Positions 34,223 through 42,852 of a DNA stretch of 64,000 nucleotides are shown piece by piece. The position numbers and the translations under genes were made by a program. The stretch spans positions 36,323-100,322 of the forward strand of contig JANMYM010000024.1 of the NCBI GenBank assembly GCA_031382085.1, written 5' to 3'. Origin of the DNA: UBA964 sp031382085. GTDB taxonomy: Bacteria; Pseudomonadota; Gammaproteobacteria; Steroidobacterales; Steroidobacteraceae. How positions within the stretch are numbered: position 1 is the first letter of the stretch; the number at the start of each line of letters is the position of its first letter. The notes beneath the pieces were generated by a model. It had not been told where the DNA came from. It searched no databases and saw only the letters and a list, made by a program, of their open reading frames with translations.

Positions 34223-34534
34223 TTAGTTGACCATGCCCTTAAGCGACTTCAGAGGCATAACGCGCACTTTCTTGGAGGCGGGCTTGGCCTTGAACATCAT
34301 CTTTTCCCCGGTGAATGGGTTTACACCCTCACGCGCCTTGGTGGCAGGCTTCTTGACGACCTTCATCTTCAGAAGGCCCGGCAGGGTGAACAAGCCACCG
34401 CCGCGCAGGCTTTTCTTAACGACGCCACTCAGCGAATCGAACACCGCACCGACCTGTTTGCGGGACAAGCCCGTATCTTTGGAAATCGTGTTGAGGATTT
34501 CCGACTTGGTTGGTGCGCCACCCTTTTTCGCCAT
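34223..34534 (-). CDS. HU/IHF family DNA-binding protein
   Basis: The 103-residue basic protein has the HU fold: an N-terminal helix pair (SEILNTISKDTGLSRKQVGAVF) and the beta-arm signature GVNPFTGEKM. The N-terminal MAKKGGAPTK and C-terminal ASKKVRVMPLKSLKGMV extend the usual ~90 residues. It is a nucleoid-associated protein. A sigma-70-like promoter lies upstream and a strong terminator downstream, so it is monocistronic. Confidence 0.93.
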   Translation of the reverse strand: MAKKGGAPTKSEILNTISKDTGLSRKQVGAVFDSLSGVVKKSLRGGGLFTLPGLLKMKVVKKPATKAREGVNPFTGEKMMFKAKPASKKVRVMPLKSLKGMVN

Positions 34535-34571
34535 GTGTATTTACTCCGATAATTGTTAAGGAACGCGCGGG

Positions 34572-34599
34572 AAAATAGCACATGCGGCCGCGAGCGCAA
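34572..34599 (-). promoter_or_regulatory. Probable sigma-70 promoter of the HU gene
   Basis: On the minus strand TTGCGC (34599-34594) is followed after 16 bases by TATTTT (34577-34572), about 40 bases before the start codon. A GGAG site (CGGAGTAAATACAC then ATG) follows. Confidence 0.5.
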
Positions 34600-34673
34600 G
34601 CAGTATTTTTATCCGTCGATGCTTGAAAACCCTTGTTTTCTAGGGTCGCGCGTGCATCACGCGCTGGCGGTGC

Positions 34674-35207
34674 CTATAAACGCAGCAAAATCCGCAAAAA
34701 CTGGATCGCGAGCAACGCAACCACAGGTGAAAAATCAAAACCGCCGATAATTGGCAGCAGCCGGCGAATGGGCCGCAATAGCGGCGTCGTGAGGACGTCG
34801 ATCAACGCTTGTGCCGGTGAATAGCCTCCCGGCGACACCCAGGAAATCACGACGCCGACGAGAATTGCCAGCAAATACAACAACAAAATGTTGCTGGCCA
34901 CCATGCGCAACGTTCGCAGCAGCCAGACATCGGCTGGCGGCAGGCCAACGCCGGCGATCAGGCTCGCAATGCCAATTCCGGAACCCGCAATCAACAGCAC
35001 GGCGACGACCGATGCGGTGTCGACGCGGCCAATCGGCGGCAGTAGCTTGCGCAACGGCAGAATGAGCCAGTTGGTGAGCTGCATCGTTCCCCTGGCAATC
35101 GGATTGCGAAAGTCCGCGCGACTCAACTGCAGCAGGAATCGCAATAGGAAGAAGAACAACACGATCGAGATGATCGTGTCGACCAGGTATCCAAAGGCGT
35201 CAGCCAT
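34674..35207 (-). CDS. YggT family integral membrane protein
   Basis: The 177-residue membrane protein has two YggT units, each with hydrophobic segments and an NPI/SPGG-like loop followed by a TTPLLRPIRRLLPPIG-type turn (LPLRKLLPPIG and LRPIRRLLPIIGG). MADAFGYLVDTI is the start; it overlaps the proC stop by eight bases. YggT next to proC-yggS is conserved across proteobacteria; links to envelope or turgor homeostasis have been suggested, but the role is unclear. Confidence 0.93.
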   Translation of the reverse strand: MADAFGYLVDTIISIVLFFFLLRFLLQLSRADFRNPIARGTMQLTNWLILPLRKLLPPIGRVDTASVVAVLLIAGSGIGIASLIAGVGLPPADVWLLRTLRMVASNILLLYLLAILVGVVISWVSPGGYSPAQALIDVLTTPLLRPIRRLLPIIGGFDFSPVVALLAIQFLRILLRL

Positions 35208-36069
35208 CGCGTGGGTCCTTTCCCATCCGGGACGAGATGTTAGGTTCGCAAGCCGCCTGCCGGCCGAGCTCCTGGGCGCGGCGGGTCGCGGCGGCGACTG
35301 CACGCGCCAGCAGAGGGCGCAGCCCCTGAGGAGCGTCGAGTATTTCGAGCGCGGCCGCGGTAGTGCCGCCCCTGGACGTGACCTCGGCGCGCAGCCGCAC
35401 CAGGTCGCCATCGCTCTGCAAGGCCATCACACCGGCACCCTGCAGCGTCGCAATGGCTAGTTTTCCCGCAATTTCTGCTGTCAGGCCCTGCGCCACGCCG
35501 GCAGCCGCCAATGCTTCCGTCATGAGAAAAAAATACGCCGGCCCACTGCCGGAAAGCGCCGTGACCGCGTCCAACATGGACTCATCGGGCAGCCACACGA
35601 CCGCGCCCGCAGCGCGCATGACGGCGCTGGCCTGATCGCGCGCCGCGCTGTCGACATTTTCGGCGGCAAACAGCCCGCTTGCGCCCGCACCGACCAGGGC
35701 CGGTCGATTCGGCATCGCGCGCACCACCCGTAGTGCACCGCTGGCCGCCGCCAGATCCGCGCAGCGCAGGCCGGCTGCCACCGACAACAGCACCGGATTG
35801 GCTACCGCCAGTGCGTTGCGCAGCCCTGTTAGGGTGGCGAGCGCTTCCTGGGGTTTAACCGCGAGAATCACCAGTTGCGCACCTTTGACCGCAGTCGCAT
35901 TGGATGCGTGCACGGCGATGCCCAGATCCCTGGCCAGCGCCGCGCGCGTTGCCGTGTGCGGTTCGCCCACGGCGAGGCTCGTGGCTGGTGTCCCGGCGCG
36001 CAACAGTGCCTGCAACAGGGCGCGGCCCATGTTGCCGCCACCGAGACAGGCGATTTGACTGATCGACAT
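35200..36069 (-). CDS. proC: Pyrroline-5-carboxylate reductase
   Basis: ProC makes L-proline from pyrroline-5-carboxylate with NAD(P)H. The 289 residues start ISQIACLGGGNMGRALLQALL (Rossmann GxGxxG variant), contain LVILAVKPQ and VRAMPNRPALVGAGASGLF, and have the signature ALSGSGPAYFFLMTEALAAAGVAQGL near the C-terminal dimer domain. It lies 15 bases after yggS and overlaps yggT. Confidence 0.96.
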   Translation of the reverse strand: MSISQIACLGGGNMGRALLQALLRAGTPATSLAVGEPHTATRAALARDLGIAVHASNATAVKGAQLVILAVKPQEALATLTGLRNALAVANPVLLSVAAGLRCADLAAASGALRVVRAMPNRPALVGAGASGLFAAENVDSAARDQASAVMRAAGAVVWLPDESMLDAVTALSGSGPAYFFLMTEALAAAGVAQGLTAEIAGKLAIATLQGAGVMALQSDGDLVRLRAEVTSRGGTTAAALEILDAPQGLRPLLARAVAAATRRAQELGRQAACEPNISSRMGKDPRDG

Positions 36070-36084
36070 GAGCGGATTCTAGCG

Positions 36085-36786
36085 TTAGGTGGCGCTACGC
36101 GGCCCGAAAATAGCGGTGCCGACACGTATCAGGGTGCTGCCGCAGCGAATTGCGGCGTCCAGGTCGTCGCTCATGCCCATCGAAAGCGTGTTGGTCTCGA
36201 TGCCGCTGGCACGCAGCTTCGCCGCCAGCTCTACCAGCATCCGAAACCAATGCTCCTGCTTCGCGGCTGCGGTTTCGTGGGGCGGAATACACATCAAGCC
36301 GCGCAACTGTAGTTTTGGCAGTTGCTGCGCCGCCTGCGCAAGGGCCAGCACATCCTCGGGCTCGGCGCCGCCTTTGCCGGCCTCGGCGGCCAGTCGCACC
36401 TGCACGCAGACGTGCAGGTCCGGCGCGTGATAGGGCCGTTGCGCGGACAGGCGTTCCAGCACCTTGAGCCGGTCTACCGTGTGCACCCAGTTGAACCGCT
36501 CGGCGATCGACTTGGTCTTGTTCGCCTGAATCTGGCCTATGTAGTGCCACGTGAGTTCGAGCCCCTTGAGAGCCGCAATCTTTGACACGGCTTCCTGAAG
36601 GTAACTTTCGCCAAAATCCTGGACTCCAAGCTGGGACGCAGCGCGGACGGTTTCGACGGGATGACCCTTGCTGACAGCCAGTAGTGTGACGCAGTCGGCT
36701 GTCCTGCCGGCTGCTGCACAGGCTACGGCCATGCGATCACGAACCTTTGTAAGGCGTTCCGCGAGAATCTGCGGAGGGTTTAACAT
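36085..36786 (-). CDS. PLP homeostasis protein (YggS/PROSC)
   Basis: The 233-residue PLP-binding barrel protein carries the Schiff-base lysine in LLAVSKGHP (Lys40), DFGESYLQEA, WHYIGQIQANK, and the late GMSDDLDAAIRCGSTLIRVGTAIFG phosphate-binding region. The family controls pyridoxal phosphate and amino-acid balance rather than a specific reaction. MLNPPQILAE is preferred to a TTG 11 codons upstream. It is divergent from pilT. Confidence 0.95.
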   Translation of the reverse strand: MLNPPQILAERLTKVRDRMAVACAAAGRTADCVTLLAVSKGHPVETVRAASQLGVQDFGESYLQEAVSKIAALKGLELTWHYIGQIQANKTKSIAERFNWVHTVDRLKVLERLSAQRPYHAPDLHVCVQVRLAAEAGKGGAEPEDVLALAQAAQQLPKLQLRGLMCIPPHETAAAKQEHWFRMLVELAAKLRASGIETNTLSMGMSDDLDAAIRCGSTLIRVGTAIFGPRSAT

Positions 36787-36813
36787 AGACGTGACGGACC
36801 CCTTATCTATACT
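36786..36813 (+). promoter_or_regulatory. Possible sigma-70 promoter of pilT
   Basis: TAGACG and TATACT (36808-36813) are separated by 16 bases and lie 24 bases before the pilT ATG, with a GGGAG ribosome binding site between. The -35 match is only four of six. Confidence 0.35.
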
Positions 36814-36836
36814 CGGCAAGGTAATAGGGAGTACGA

Positions 36837-37877
36837 ATGGCTGTCGACATCGCCCAACTCTTGGCCTTTGCTGTCAAGAACAATGCCTCCGATCTGCATT
36901 TATCTGCTGGCATGCCGCCCATGATTCGCGTCGACGGCGACATGAAGCGTATCAATATGCCGCTGCTGTCGCACAAGGACGTGCACAGCATGGTGTACGA
37001 CATCATGAACGACAAGCAGCGCAAGTCGTTCGAAGAGTTCTTCGAAACGGACTTCTCCTTCGAGATTCCGAAGCTGGCGCGCTTTCGCGTCAACGCGTTC
37101 AATCAGAACCGGGGCGCCGGCGCGGTGTTCCGCAACATCCCCTCGGCGATCCTGTCGCTGGACGATCTGCAGGCGCCGAAGATTTTCCGCGACCTGTGCA
37201 TGTTACCGCGCGGTCTGGTGCTCGTGACCGGGCCGACCGGCTCCGGCAAGTCGACCACGCTGGCCGGCATGATCGCCCACTGCAACGACAATCGCCCGGA
37301 CCACGTGCTAACAATCGAAGACCCCATCGAGTTCGTGCATGAGTCCAGGCGCTGCCTGATCAACCAGCGCGAAGTTCACCGCGACACACTGGGATTTGCC
37401 GAGGCGCTCCGTTCAGCGCTGCGTGAGGATCCGGACATCATTCTGGTCGGAGAAATGCGCGATCTGGAAACTATCCGGCTGGCTTTGACCGCGGCGGAAA
37501 CGGGCCACCTCGTGTTCGGCACGCTGCACACCAGTTCAGCCGCGAAGACCATCGACCGCATCGTCGATGTGTTTCCGGCCGCCGAAAAAGAAATGGTGCG
37601 TTCGATGTTGTCTGAATCGCTGCGCGCGGTGGTGTCGCAGTCGCTGTTGAAACGCATCGGCGGCGGCCGCGTCGCGGCGCACGAAATCATGATCGGCACA
37701 CCGGCCATCCGCAACCTGATTCGCGAAGGCAAGATCGCGCAGATGTTTTCCGCGATTCAGACCGGTGGCGCCGCTGGCATGCAGACCCTGGACCAGTGTC
37801 TGCAGGATTTGTTATCCAAGGGCATCATCACCAAGGAAGAAGCCCGCTTCAAAGCCTCGAATAAGGATGCGCTCTGA
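36837..37877 (+). CDS. pilT: Type IV pilus retraction ATPase PilT
   Basis: The 346-residue hexameric ATPase powers pilus retraction and twitching motility. Motifs: the N-terminal NNASDLHLSAGMPPMIRVDG, Walker A GPTGSGKSTT, Asp box LTIEDPIEFVH, Walker B DPDIILVGEMRD, and the His box TAAETGHLVFGTLHT. The C-terminal retraction signature (AIRNLIREGK) is present. Its TGA overlaps the pilU ATG (TGATG). A yggT-proC-yggS-pilT-pilU neighbourhood is shared with Pseudomonas. Confidence 0.97.
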   Translation: MAVDIAQLLAFAVKNNASDLHLSAGMPPMIRVDGDMKRINMPLLSHKDVHSMVYDIMNDKQRKSFEEFFETDFSFEIPKLARFRVNAFNQNRGAGAVFRNIPSAILSLDDLQAPKIFRDLCMLPRGLVLVTGPTGSGKSTTLAGMIAHCNDNRPDHVLTIEDPIEFVHESRRCLINQREVHRDTLGFAEALRSALREDPDIILVGEMRDLETIRLALTAAETGHLVFGTLHTSSAAKTIDRIVDVFPAAEKEMVRSMLSESLRAVVSQSLLKRIGGGRVAAHEIMIGTPAIRNLIREGKIAQMFSAIQTGGAAGMQTLDQCLQDLLSKGIITKEEARFKASNKDAL

Positions 37878-39028
37878 TGGATCGTGACCAGGCAATCAAG
37901 CTCATGCAGGATCTCCTGCGTCGAGTGGTGGAAAAGAAAGGCTCGGATCTGTTCATTACCACCGGTTTTCCGCCGGCGATCAAGGTCGATGGCGAGGTCC
38001 GCCCGCAAAGCGAGCGCGCGCTGACAGCGGAGCAGTCCAACATCATCTCCCGCGCGATCATGAACGACCGCCAGACCAAGGAATTCGATTCCACCAAGGA
38101 ATGCAATTTTGCCATTGCGCCGCCGGGCATCGGGCGCTTTCGCGTCAACGCGTTTGTGCAGCAGGGCTCGACGGGTTGCGTGCTGCGCCTGATCAACTCG
38201 AAGATTCCGACAATTGAAGAGCTGGATCTGCCGCCGATCCTGAAAGAGGTGGTGCTGACCAAGCGTGGCCTGGTGATCCTGGTTGGCGGCACAGGTTCGG
38301 GCAAATCGACCACACTCGCCGCGATGGTCGGCTATCGCAACGAAAAAACCCGCGGGCACATCGTTACGATCGAAGATCCGGTCGAGTATGTGCACCCGCA
38401 CAAGGGCTGCATCATCACGCAGCGCGAAATCAACGTCGACACCGACGGCTGGCACATTGCGCTGAAAAACTGTCTGCGGCAGGCGCCGGACGTCATCATG
38501 ATCGGCGAAATTCGCGATCGCGAGACCATGGAATACGGCATCCAGTTTGCCGAGACCGGGCATCTGGTGCTGGCGACCTTGCATGCTAACAGCTCCAACC
38601 AGGCGCTCGACCGCATTATCAACTTCTTTCCGGACGAGCGACGCGAACAGTTGCTGATGGACCTGTCGCTGAACATCCGCGCGCTGATTTCGCAGCGCCT
38701 GCTGCCGCGCGACGGCACCCGCGGGCGTGTGGCCGCCACCGAGATCATGCTGAATTCACCGCTGATCCAGGACCTGATCTTCAAGGGCGAGGTGACCAAG
38801 ATCAAGGAAGTCATGTCGCGGTCCACGCGCCTTGGCATGCGCACTTTCGACCAGGCATTGTTCGAGCTTTATGAGACGGGGTTCGTGTCTTACGAGGAGG
38901 CGATCAAAAATGCCGACTCAAAGAATGAACTGCGTCTCAGAATCAAACTTGAAGGCAAACGCGAGCACAAAGAACTGGATAATTCGAGCCTGGCGATACT
39001 CGAGGAAGAGCATCAGGGTCGATTCTAA
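37877..39028 (+). CDS. pilU: Type IV pilus ATPase PilU
   Basis: This 383-residue PilT paralogue has the PilU-type N-terminus (KKGSDLFITTGFPPAIKVDG), Walker A GGTGSGKSTT, TIEDPVEYVH, and the Walker B/His region DVIMIGEIRDRETMEYGIQF. It has a C-terminal tail beyond PilT (RLRIKLEGKREHKELD). PilU assists PilT-dependent retraction. It is translationally coupled to pilT and followed after 23 bases by a third family member. Confidence 0.95.
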   Translation: MDRDQAIKLMQDLLRRVVEKKGSDLFITTGFPPAIKVDGEVRPQSERALTAEQSNIISRAIMNDRQTKEFDSTKECNFAIAPPGIGRFRVNAFVQQGSTGCVLRLINSKIPTIEELDLPPILKEVVLTKRGLVILVGGTGSGKSTTLAAMVGYRNEKTRGHIVTIEDPVEYVHPHKGCIITQREINVDTDGWHIALKNCLRQAPDVIMIGEIRDRETMEYGIQFAETGHLVLATLHANSSNQALDRIINFFPDERREQLLMDLSLNIRALISQRLLPRDGTRGRVAATEIMLNSPLIQDLIFKGEVTKIKEVMSRSTRLGMRTFDQALFELYETGFVSYEEAIKNADSKNELRLRIKLEGKREHKELDNSSLAILEEEHQGRF

Positions 39029-39051
39029 CCAGCCGTCGAGGCTTGCGATTA

Positions 39052-40176
39052 ATGGCAGCTAACAGTGAATCCGTGCAGGGCGCGACAGATTCGGGCATCG
39101 GTCCGCTGGCCACGACCAATGTCAACATCAAACCACTGTTGAAGTTGATGGCTGACAAGAAGGCGTCGGACCTTTTCTTTGCGCCCAACTCCCCCATCAA
39201 GATCAAGATTGAAGGCCGGATTGTCCCGGTCAACAAACAGATTCTGCACGCCGACATGGTCCGCGACATGGCCTACGGCCTGATGCGCAGTGACCAGCTC
39301 GAGTATTTCCGGCGCGAACTGGAAATTGACTTTGCCGTGTCCGAGCCCGGACTCGGCCGCTTTCGCGTCGCGGTCTTCTTTCAGCGCGGCTATCCCGCCA
39401 TGGTTTTGCGCTTCATCACCGCGGATATGCCGCGCATGGAAGACCTGGGCCTGCCGGAGGTCATGAAAGACCTGGTGATGATGAAGCGCGGGCTGGTGTT
39501 GATGGTGGGTGCGACCGGCTCGGGAAAATCAACGAGTCTTGCGGCGATGATCAATTACCGCAACGAGAACTCATCCGACCACATCATCTCAATCGAGGAT
39601 CCGATCGAATTCCTGCACGCCAACAAACGCTCGATCATCAACCAGCGCGAAATCGGCATCGACACCCGCAATTACGCCCGCGCGCTTCGCAGCGCGATGC
39701 GCGCCGCGCCGGATGTCATATTTATCGGCGAAATTCGCGACCGCGAGACCATGGAATCAGCGATCGCGCTGGCCGGCACCGGGCATCTCGTGCTGTCAAC
39801 GCTGCATTCAAATAACGCAGCTGAAACGCTCGATCGCATCATCAACATGTTCCCGCGCGATCAGCACAACCAGATCTATCTGGACCTGTCGCAGTACCTG
39901 CGCGCGATCATGTCGCAGCGGCTGGTCATGACCCGGGAAGAGCGCCGCACCGCAGCCATCGAGATCATGATCAATACGCCGCATATCTCCGACCTCATCC
40001 GCAAGGGCGACATCATGGGCATGAAGGAGTCCATCCGTGCCAGCAGCGAGCGTGGCGTGCAGAGCTACGATCAGGCGCTGCTCAAGCTCTACCAGGACGA
40101 AGTCATCACGCTCGACGAGGCGCTGGCCAACGCCGATTCGCGCACCAATCTCGAAGCGAAAATCAATTTCGGCTAG
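39052..40176 (+). CDS. Third PilT/PilU-family ATPase
   Basis: The 374-residue ATPase is distinct from both upstream neighbours but nearer PilU. It has KKASDLFFAPNSPIKIKIEG, Walker A GATGSGKSTS, SIEDPIEFLHANKRSIINQR, DVIFIGEIRDRETMESAIAL and TGHLVLSTLHSNNAAETLD. All catalytic boxes are intact, so it should hydrolyse ATP. The N-terminus has a 25-residue extension before the conserved start of the domain. Three retraction-type ATPases in tandem is unusual; Pseudomonas has two here. ATG at 39052 is preferred to a TTG three codons before. Confidence 0.93.
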   Translation: MAANSESVQGATDSGIGPLATTNVNIKPLLKLMADKKASDLFFAPNSPIKIKIEGRIVPVNKQILHADMVRDMAYGLMRSDQLEYFRRELEIDFAVSEPGLGRFRVAVFFQRGYPAMVLRFITADMPRMEDLGLPEVMKDLVMMKRGLVLMVGATGSGKSTSLAAMINYRNENSSDHIISIEDPIEFLHANKRSIINQREIGIDTRNYARALRSAMRAAPDVIFIGEIRDRETMESAIALAGTGHLVLSTLHSNNAAETLDRIINMFPRDQHNQIYLDLSQYLRAIMSQRLVMTREERRTAAIEIMINTPHISDLIRKGDIMGMKESIRASSERGVQSYDQALLKLYQDEVITLDEALANADSRTNLEAKINFG

Positions 40177-40523
40177 ATGTTCCGGTCGGATCGTGTTAGC
40201 CCGGTCTGTCCGGCCTCGCGGCACGGCTCGCGGTCGCAGTCCGGCGTGAACGCCGGTACCCTCGCGGCGGCTGCGCGCTCGACCCCTGTTCGCAAGTCTT
40301 GAATTCCCACCTCGTCGAGCTCGCGCGCCACGCCGCCGCTCAGCCTGCTCCAGCTCGCGTGCAGCGAAACCAGACAGACCGGGCTAACACGATCACGACG
40401 TTGGTGCCAGATTGAGACCGTGCATCGCTGCTACCCGCGATGGCGTGGTTTCAGACGTTCGATTTGCGCAAGCTGGAGCGAGCCGAGCGGCGTCGCTGAC
40501 AGCTGCGCAGTGAACGGTCCGGA
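40177..40523. other. 347-base gap between the PilU-like and PyrK-like genes
   Basis: No gene is supported here. Most of it is occupied by the inverted-repeat unit at 40189-40394; the remainder (40395-40523) shows no promoter or terminator that I can defend. Confidence 0.55.
40189..40394. repeat. 206-base unit bounded by 25-base inverted repeats
   Basis: Arms 40189-40213 and 40370-40394 are inverted copies (24 of 25 bases, the outermost 21 perfect), each containing one YGTTAGS word. The interior is GC-rich with no gene. Its sequence is unlike the two repeats at 15.1 and 33.7 kb. It fits a small non-autonomous mobile element or a long bidirectional terminator. Confidence 0.65.
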
Positions 40524-41426
40524 TCAAAAAACCTGGGACGCCTCGAACACCGGTCCGTCCACGCAGACGCGCTTCATCGCGGCGCCATCCGGGGTTTGCA
40601 CTTCGACTGCGCAACCCGCGCAGCCGCCGACCGCACAGGCCATGAATTCTTCCATTGATACCTGGCAGGGTAGGCCGTACTTCCTGGCAAGGCGTGCCGT
40701 GGCTTCGAGCATGGGCGTCGGACCGCAGGCGTAGATCTGAGTCTCCGCCAGCCGCAACGTGTCGGCTGCCTGCAACCAGGCGGCTGCGAGTTCAGTGACG
40801 AAACCGTCGAAGCAGCCCGGGAAACCGCTTTTGCTCGCCAGCCTGCTCGGGATACTCCAGCCATCTAACAAGGGCATGGCGGCGATCACGCCGTCGGCCA
40901 TGCCAGGCACCACGATGGTGGACGGCCGGCTCTTGAACGGGAACGGAATTTCCGAGCCCATCAGAACCAGCGGTCGCCAGGATACGCTGCTGGTGCCGCC
41001 AGTGCGCCGGTAGATGTCCTCGGCCAGATAGATCATCGGCGGGATGCCGACGCCGCCACCGATCATCAGCGCGCGCGGCCGGGAGGGATTCAGCGTGAAG
41101 CCATGGCCGATAGGGCCTAACACCGAGAGCGTATCGCCGACTTTTCTACGCGCCAGCGCCGCGAGGCCCGGACCTACGATCTTGAACAGCACCTCGATCC
41201 AGCCGGCGCCGGCATCGGCGCGCATGATCGACAGCGGCCGGCGCATCGGAATGTCGTCATCACAGCTCAGGTGCACGAAACTGCCGGCGGTCGCGCGTGC
41301 CGCGCAGCGCGGCGCCTCAAGGCGCAGCACAAATTGTTCGCCCGCAAATTCCTCGCGGGCCACCAGGCGCGCGTCTTCGAGTGCGATGGTTTGCCGATGT
41401 TCCTTGTTCATGCGGATTGGGCTCAT
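40524..41426 (-). CDS. Dihydroorotate dehydrogenase electron-transfer subunit-like protein (PyrK family)
   Basis: The 300-residue flavoprotein has a ferredoxin-reductase-type FAD domain (RRPLSIMRADAG), a nucleotide-binding ALMIGGGVGIPPMIYLAED and CGPTPMLEATAR, and a C-terminal [2Fe-2S] cysteine set CAVGGCAGC...C. That is the PyrK layout, which links NAD oxidation to a class 1B dihydroorotate dehydrogenase. Its start overlaps the pyrB stop by four bases, which supports a pyrimidine role. No pyrD partner is in the window. Confidence 0.87.
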   Translation of the reverse strand: MSPIRMNKEHRQTIALEDARLVAREEFAGEQFVLRLEAPRCAARATAGSFVHLSCDDDIPMRRPLSIMRADAGAGWIEVLFKIVGPGLAALARRKVGDTLSVLGPIGHGFTLNPSRPRALMIGGGVGIPPMIYLAEDIYRRTGGTSSVSWRPLVLMGSEIPFPFKSRPSTIVVPGMADGVIAAMPLLDGWSIPSRLASKSGFPGCFDGFVTELAAAWLQAADTLRLAETQIYACGPTPMLEATARLARKYGLPCQVSMEEFMACAVGGCAGCAVEVQTPDGAAMKRVCVDGPVFEASQVF

Positions 41427-42391
41427 GCGGATTTGCCAGCGCCGCGGCCCGCGATCACGGCTTCCAGCACCGCCATGCGTACCGCCACGCCATTGCGCAC
41501 CTGATCGCGAATCGCGGATTGCGGACCATCGGCAACGTCGCCGTCGATTTCCACGCCACGATTCATCGGTTGCGGGTGCATGACAATGGCATCGCGTTTG
41601 GCCCGCCGCAGGCGGGCCGCGTTCAGCCCCCATTCGGCGAAATAGGCGGCGCCGTCGGGAATGTCTGCCTGCGTCATGCGCTCTTTCTGGATGCGCAGCA
41701 TCATGACCACGTCCGCGTCCTGCACCGCTGTATCGATCGAGTGGCAGCGGCGCGCGCCGGCAAACTGATCGGCTTCCGGCAGCAGCGCGTCGGGTCCGGC
41801 GATGCGCAGTTCACGCACGCCCAGTGTCGCGAACGCATGCCATGCGGAACGCGCGACACGCGAGTGGCGCACGTCGCCGATAATTGCCACCGCGAGTCCC
41901 TCAAACCTGCCTTTGCGTTGTTTGATTGTCAGCGCATCTAACAAACCTTGCGTCGGATGCGCGTAGCTGCCGGCGCCGCCGGAGAGAACCGACACATGCG
42001 GCGCCACGGCGCTGGCAACCAGGTCCGGTACCGTAGCCTCGGCATCGCGCAGCACGAAACAGTCGACGTGCAGTGCTTCCAGCGTGTAGACAGTATCCAG
42101 CATGCTCTCGCCCTTGAGACGCGACGACAGCTGCATTTCCACGCTCGCGACCTGGGCACCGAGGCGTTGCGCGGCTAATTCAAATGACACGCGCGTGCGG
42201 GTCGACGGCTCGGTGAACAGCGTGGCAACCGTCACGCCCTCGAGCGCGCAGCTTTGTGACGGGCGCTGACCCAGGGGCCTGACGTGACTCTGTGCGCGCT
42301 CCAGCAATTCCTCGAGCTGAGGCCGCGTGAGTCCGTCCAGGGTTAACAGGTGGCGCAGACTGCCATCGGCGCGAAATTGCCTTGCCGCCAT
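41423..42391 (-). CDS. pyrB: Aspartate carbamoyltransferase catalytic chain
   Basis: PyrB makes carbamoyl-aspartate in pyrimidine synthesis. The 322 residues carry the carbamoyl-phosphate loop EPSTRTRVSFE, SSRLKGESMLDTVYTLEAL, HPTQGLLDALTI, and the aspartate-site VMHPQPMNRGVEI. The pyrB start overlaps the ruvX stop (TGATG), and the PyrK-like gene follows. In Pseudomonas pyrC' (an inactive dihydroorotase subunit) lies next to pyrB; it is missing here. Confidence 0.96.
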   Translation of the reverse strand: MAARQFRADGSLRHLLTLDGLTRPQLEELLERAQSHVRPLGQRPSQSCALEGVTVATLFTEPSTRTRVSFELAAQRLGAQVASVEMQLSSRLKGESMLDTVYTLEALHVDCFVLRDAEATVPDLVASAVAPHVSVLSGGAGSYAHPTQGLLDALTIKQRKGRFEGLAVAIIGDVRHSRVARSAWHAFATLGVRELRIAGPDALLPEADQFAGARRCHSIDTAVQDADVVMMLRIQKERMTQADIPDGAAYFAEWGLNAARLRRAKRDAIVMHPQPMNRGVEIDGDVADGPQSAIRDQVRNGVAVRMAVLEAVIAGRGAGKSA

Positions 42392-42852
42392 CAGTTCGGT
42401 TGTCCTTCCCCTGCCAGCCAGCGCGCCAGAATGGCCGCTGCCGCGTGGCTGTCAATATCGCCTGTCTCTACCGCCCGTTTGCGTGTCCCGGACTGCCGGG
42501 CGGCACGCAGCTGCGCGGCGGCTTCGAGCGAGGAATACCGCTCGTCAACTCGCGCAACGGGCTTCTGGCAGCGCGTTGTTAGCTCGGTCGCGAATCGATC
42601 GCTGGCCGTGGATAACGCGCTCTCAGTGCCGTCGGTATTATAAGGGCGGCCGACCACCAGTTGGGTTGCGCCCTGGTCCCTGACCACACGCAGCAATCGC
42701 GTCCAGTCCGGCACGCCGTCCAGGGCACGCAAGGTGGTCAGTGGCGCGGCGGTGCCACTCACGGTATTGCCGCAGGCGACGCCGATGCGCCGCAGGCCAA
42801 AATCAAAGGCGAGTACGATTTGCGGCGGGCGGCGCGAGCCGGCCTCAGGCAT
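42391..42852 (-). CDS. ruvX: RuvX/YqgF Holliday-junction resolvase-like nuclease
   Basis: The 153-residue RNase H-fold protein has LAFDFGLRRIGVACGNTV with the first catalytic Asp, the ATQLVVGRPYNTDGTES region, VDERYSS with a catalytic Glu, and the late Asp of GDIDSHAAAAIL. The family acts in 16S rRNA 5' processing and possibly recombination. The start overlaps the algH stop by eight bases. Confidence 0.94.
   Translation of the reverse strand: MPEAGSRRPPQIVLAFDFGLRRIGVACGNTVSGTAAPLTTLRALDGVPDWTRLLRVVRDQGATQLVVGRPYNTDGTESALSTASDRFATELTTRCQKPVARVDERYSSLEAAAQLRAARQSGTRKRAVETGDIDSHAAAAILARWLAGEGQPN

Noticed and set aside
34755..34790. GGCGAATGGG word resembling the palindromic repeat family
   Set aside because: It lies inside yggT and codes for its conserved RPIRRLLPIIGG turn, so the match is chance.
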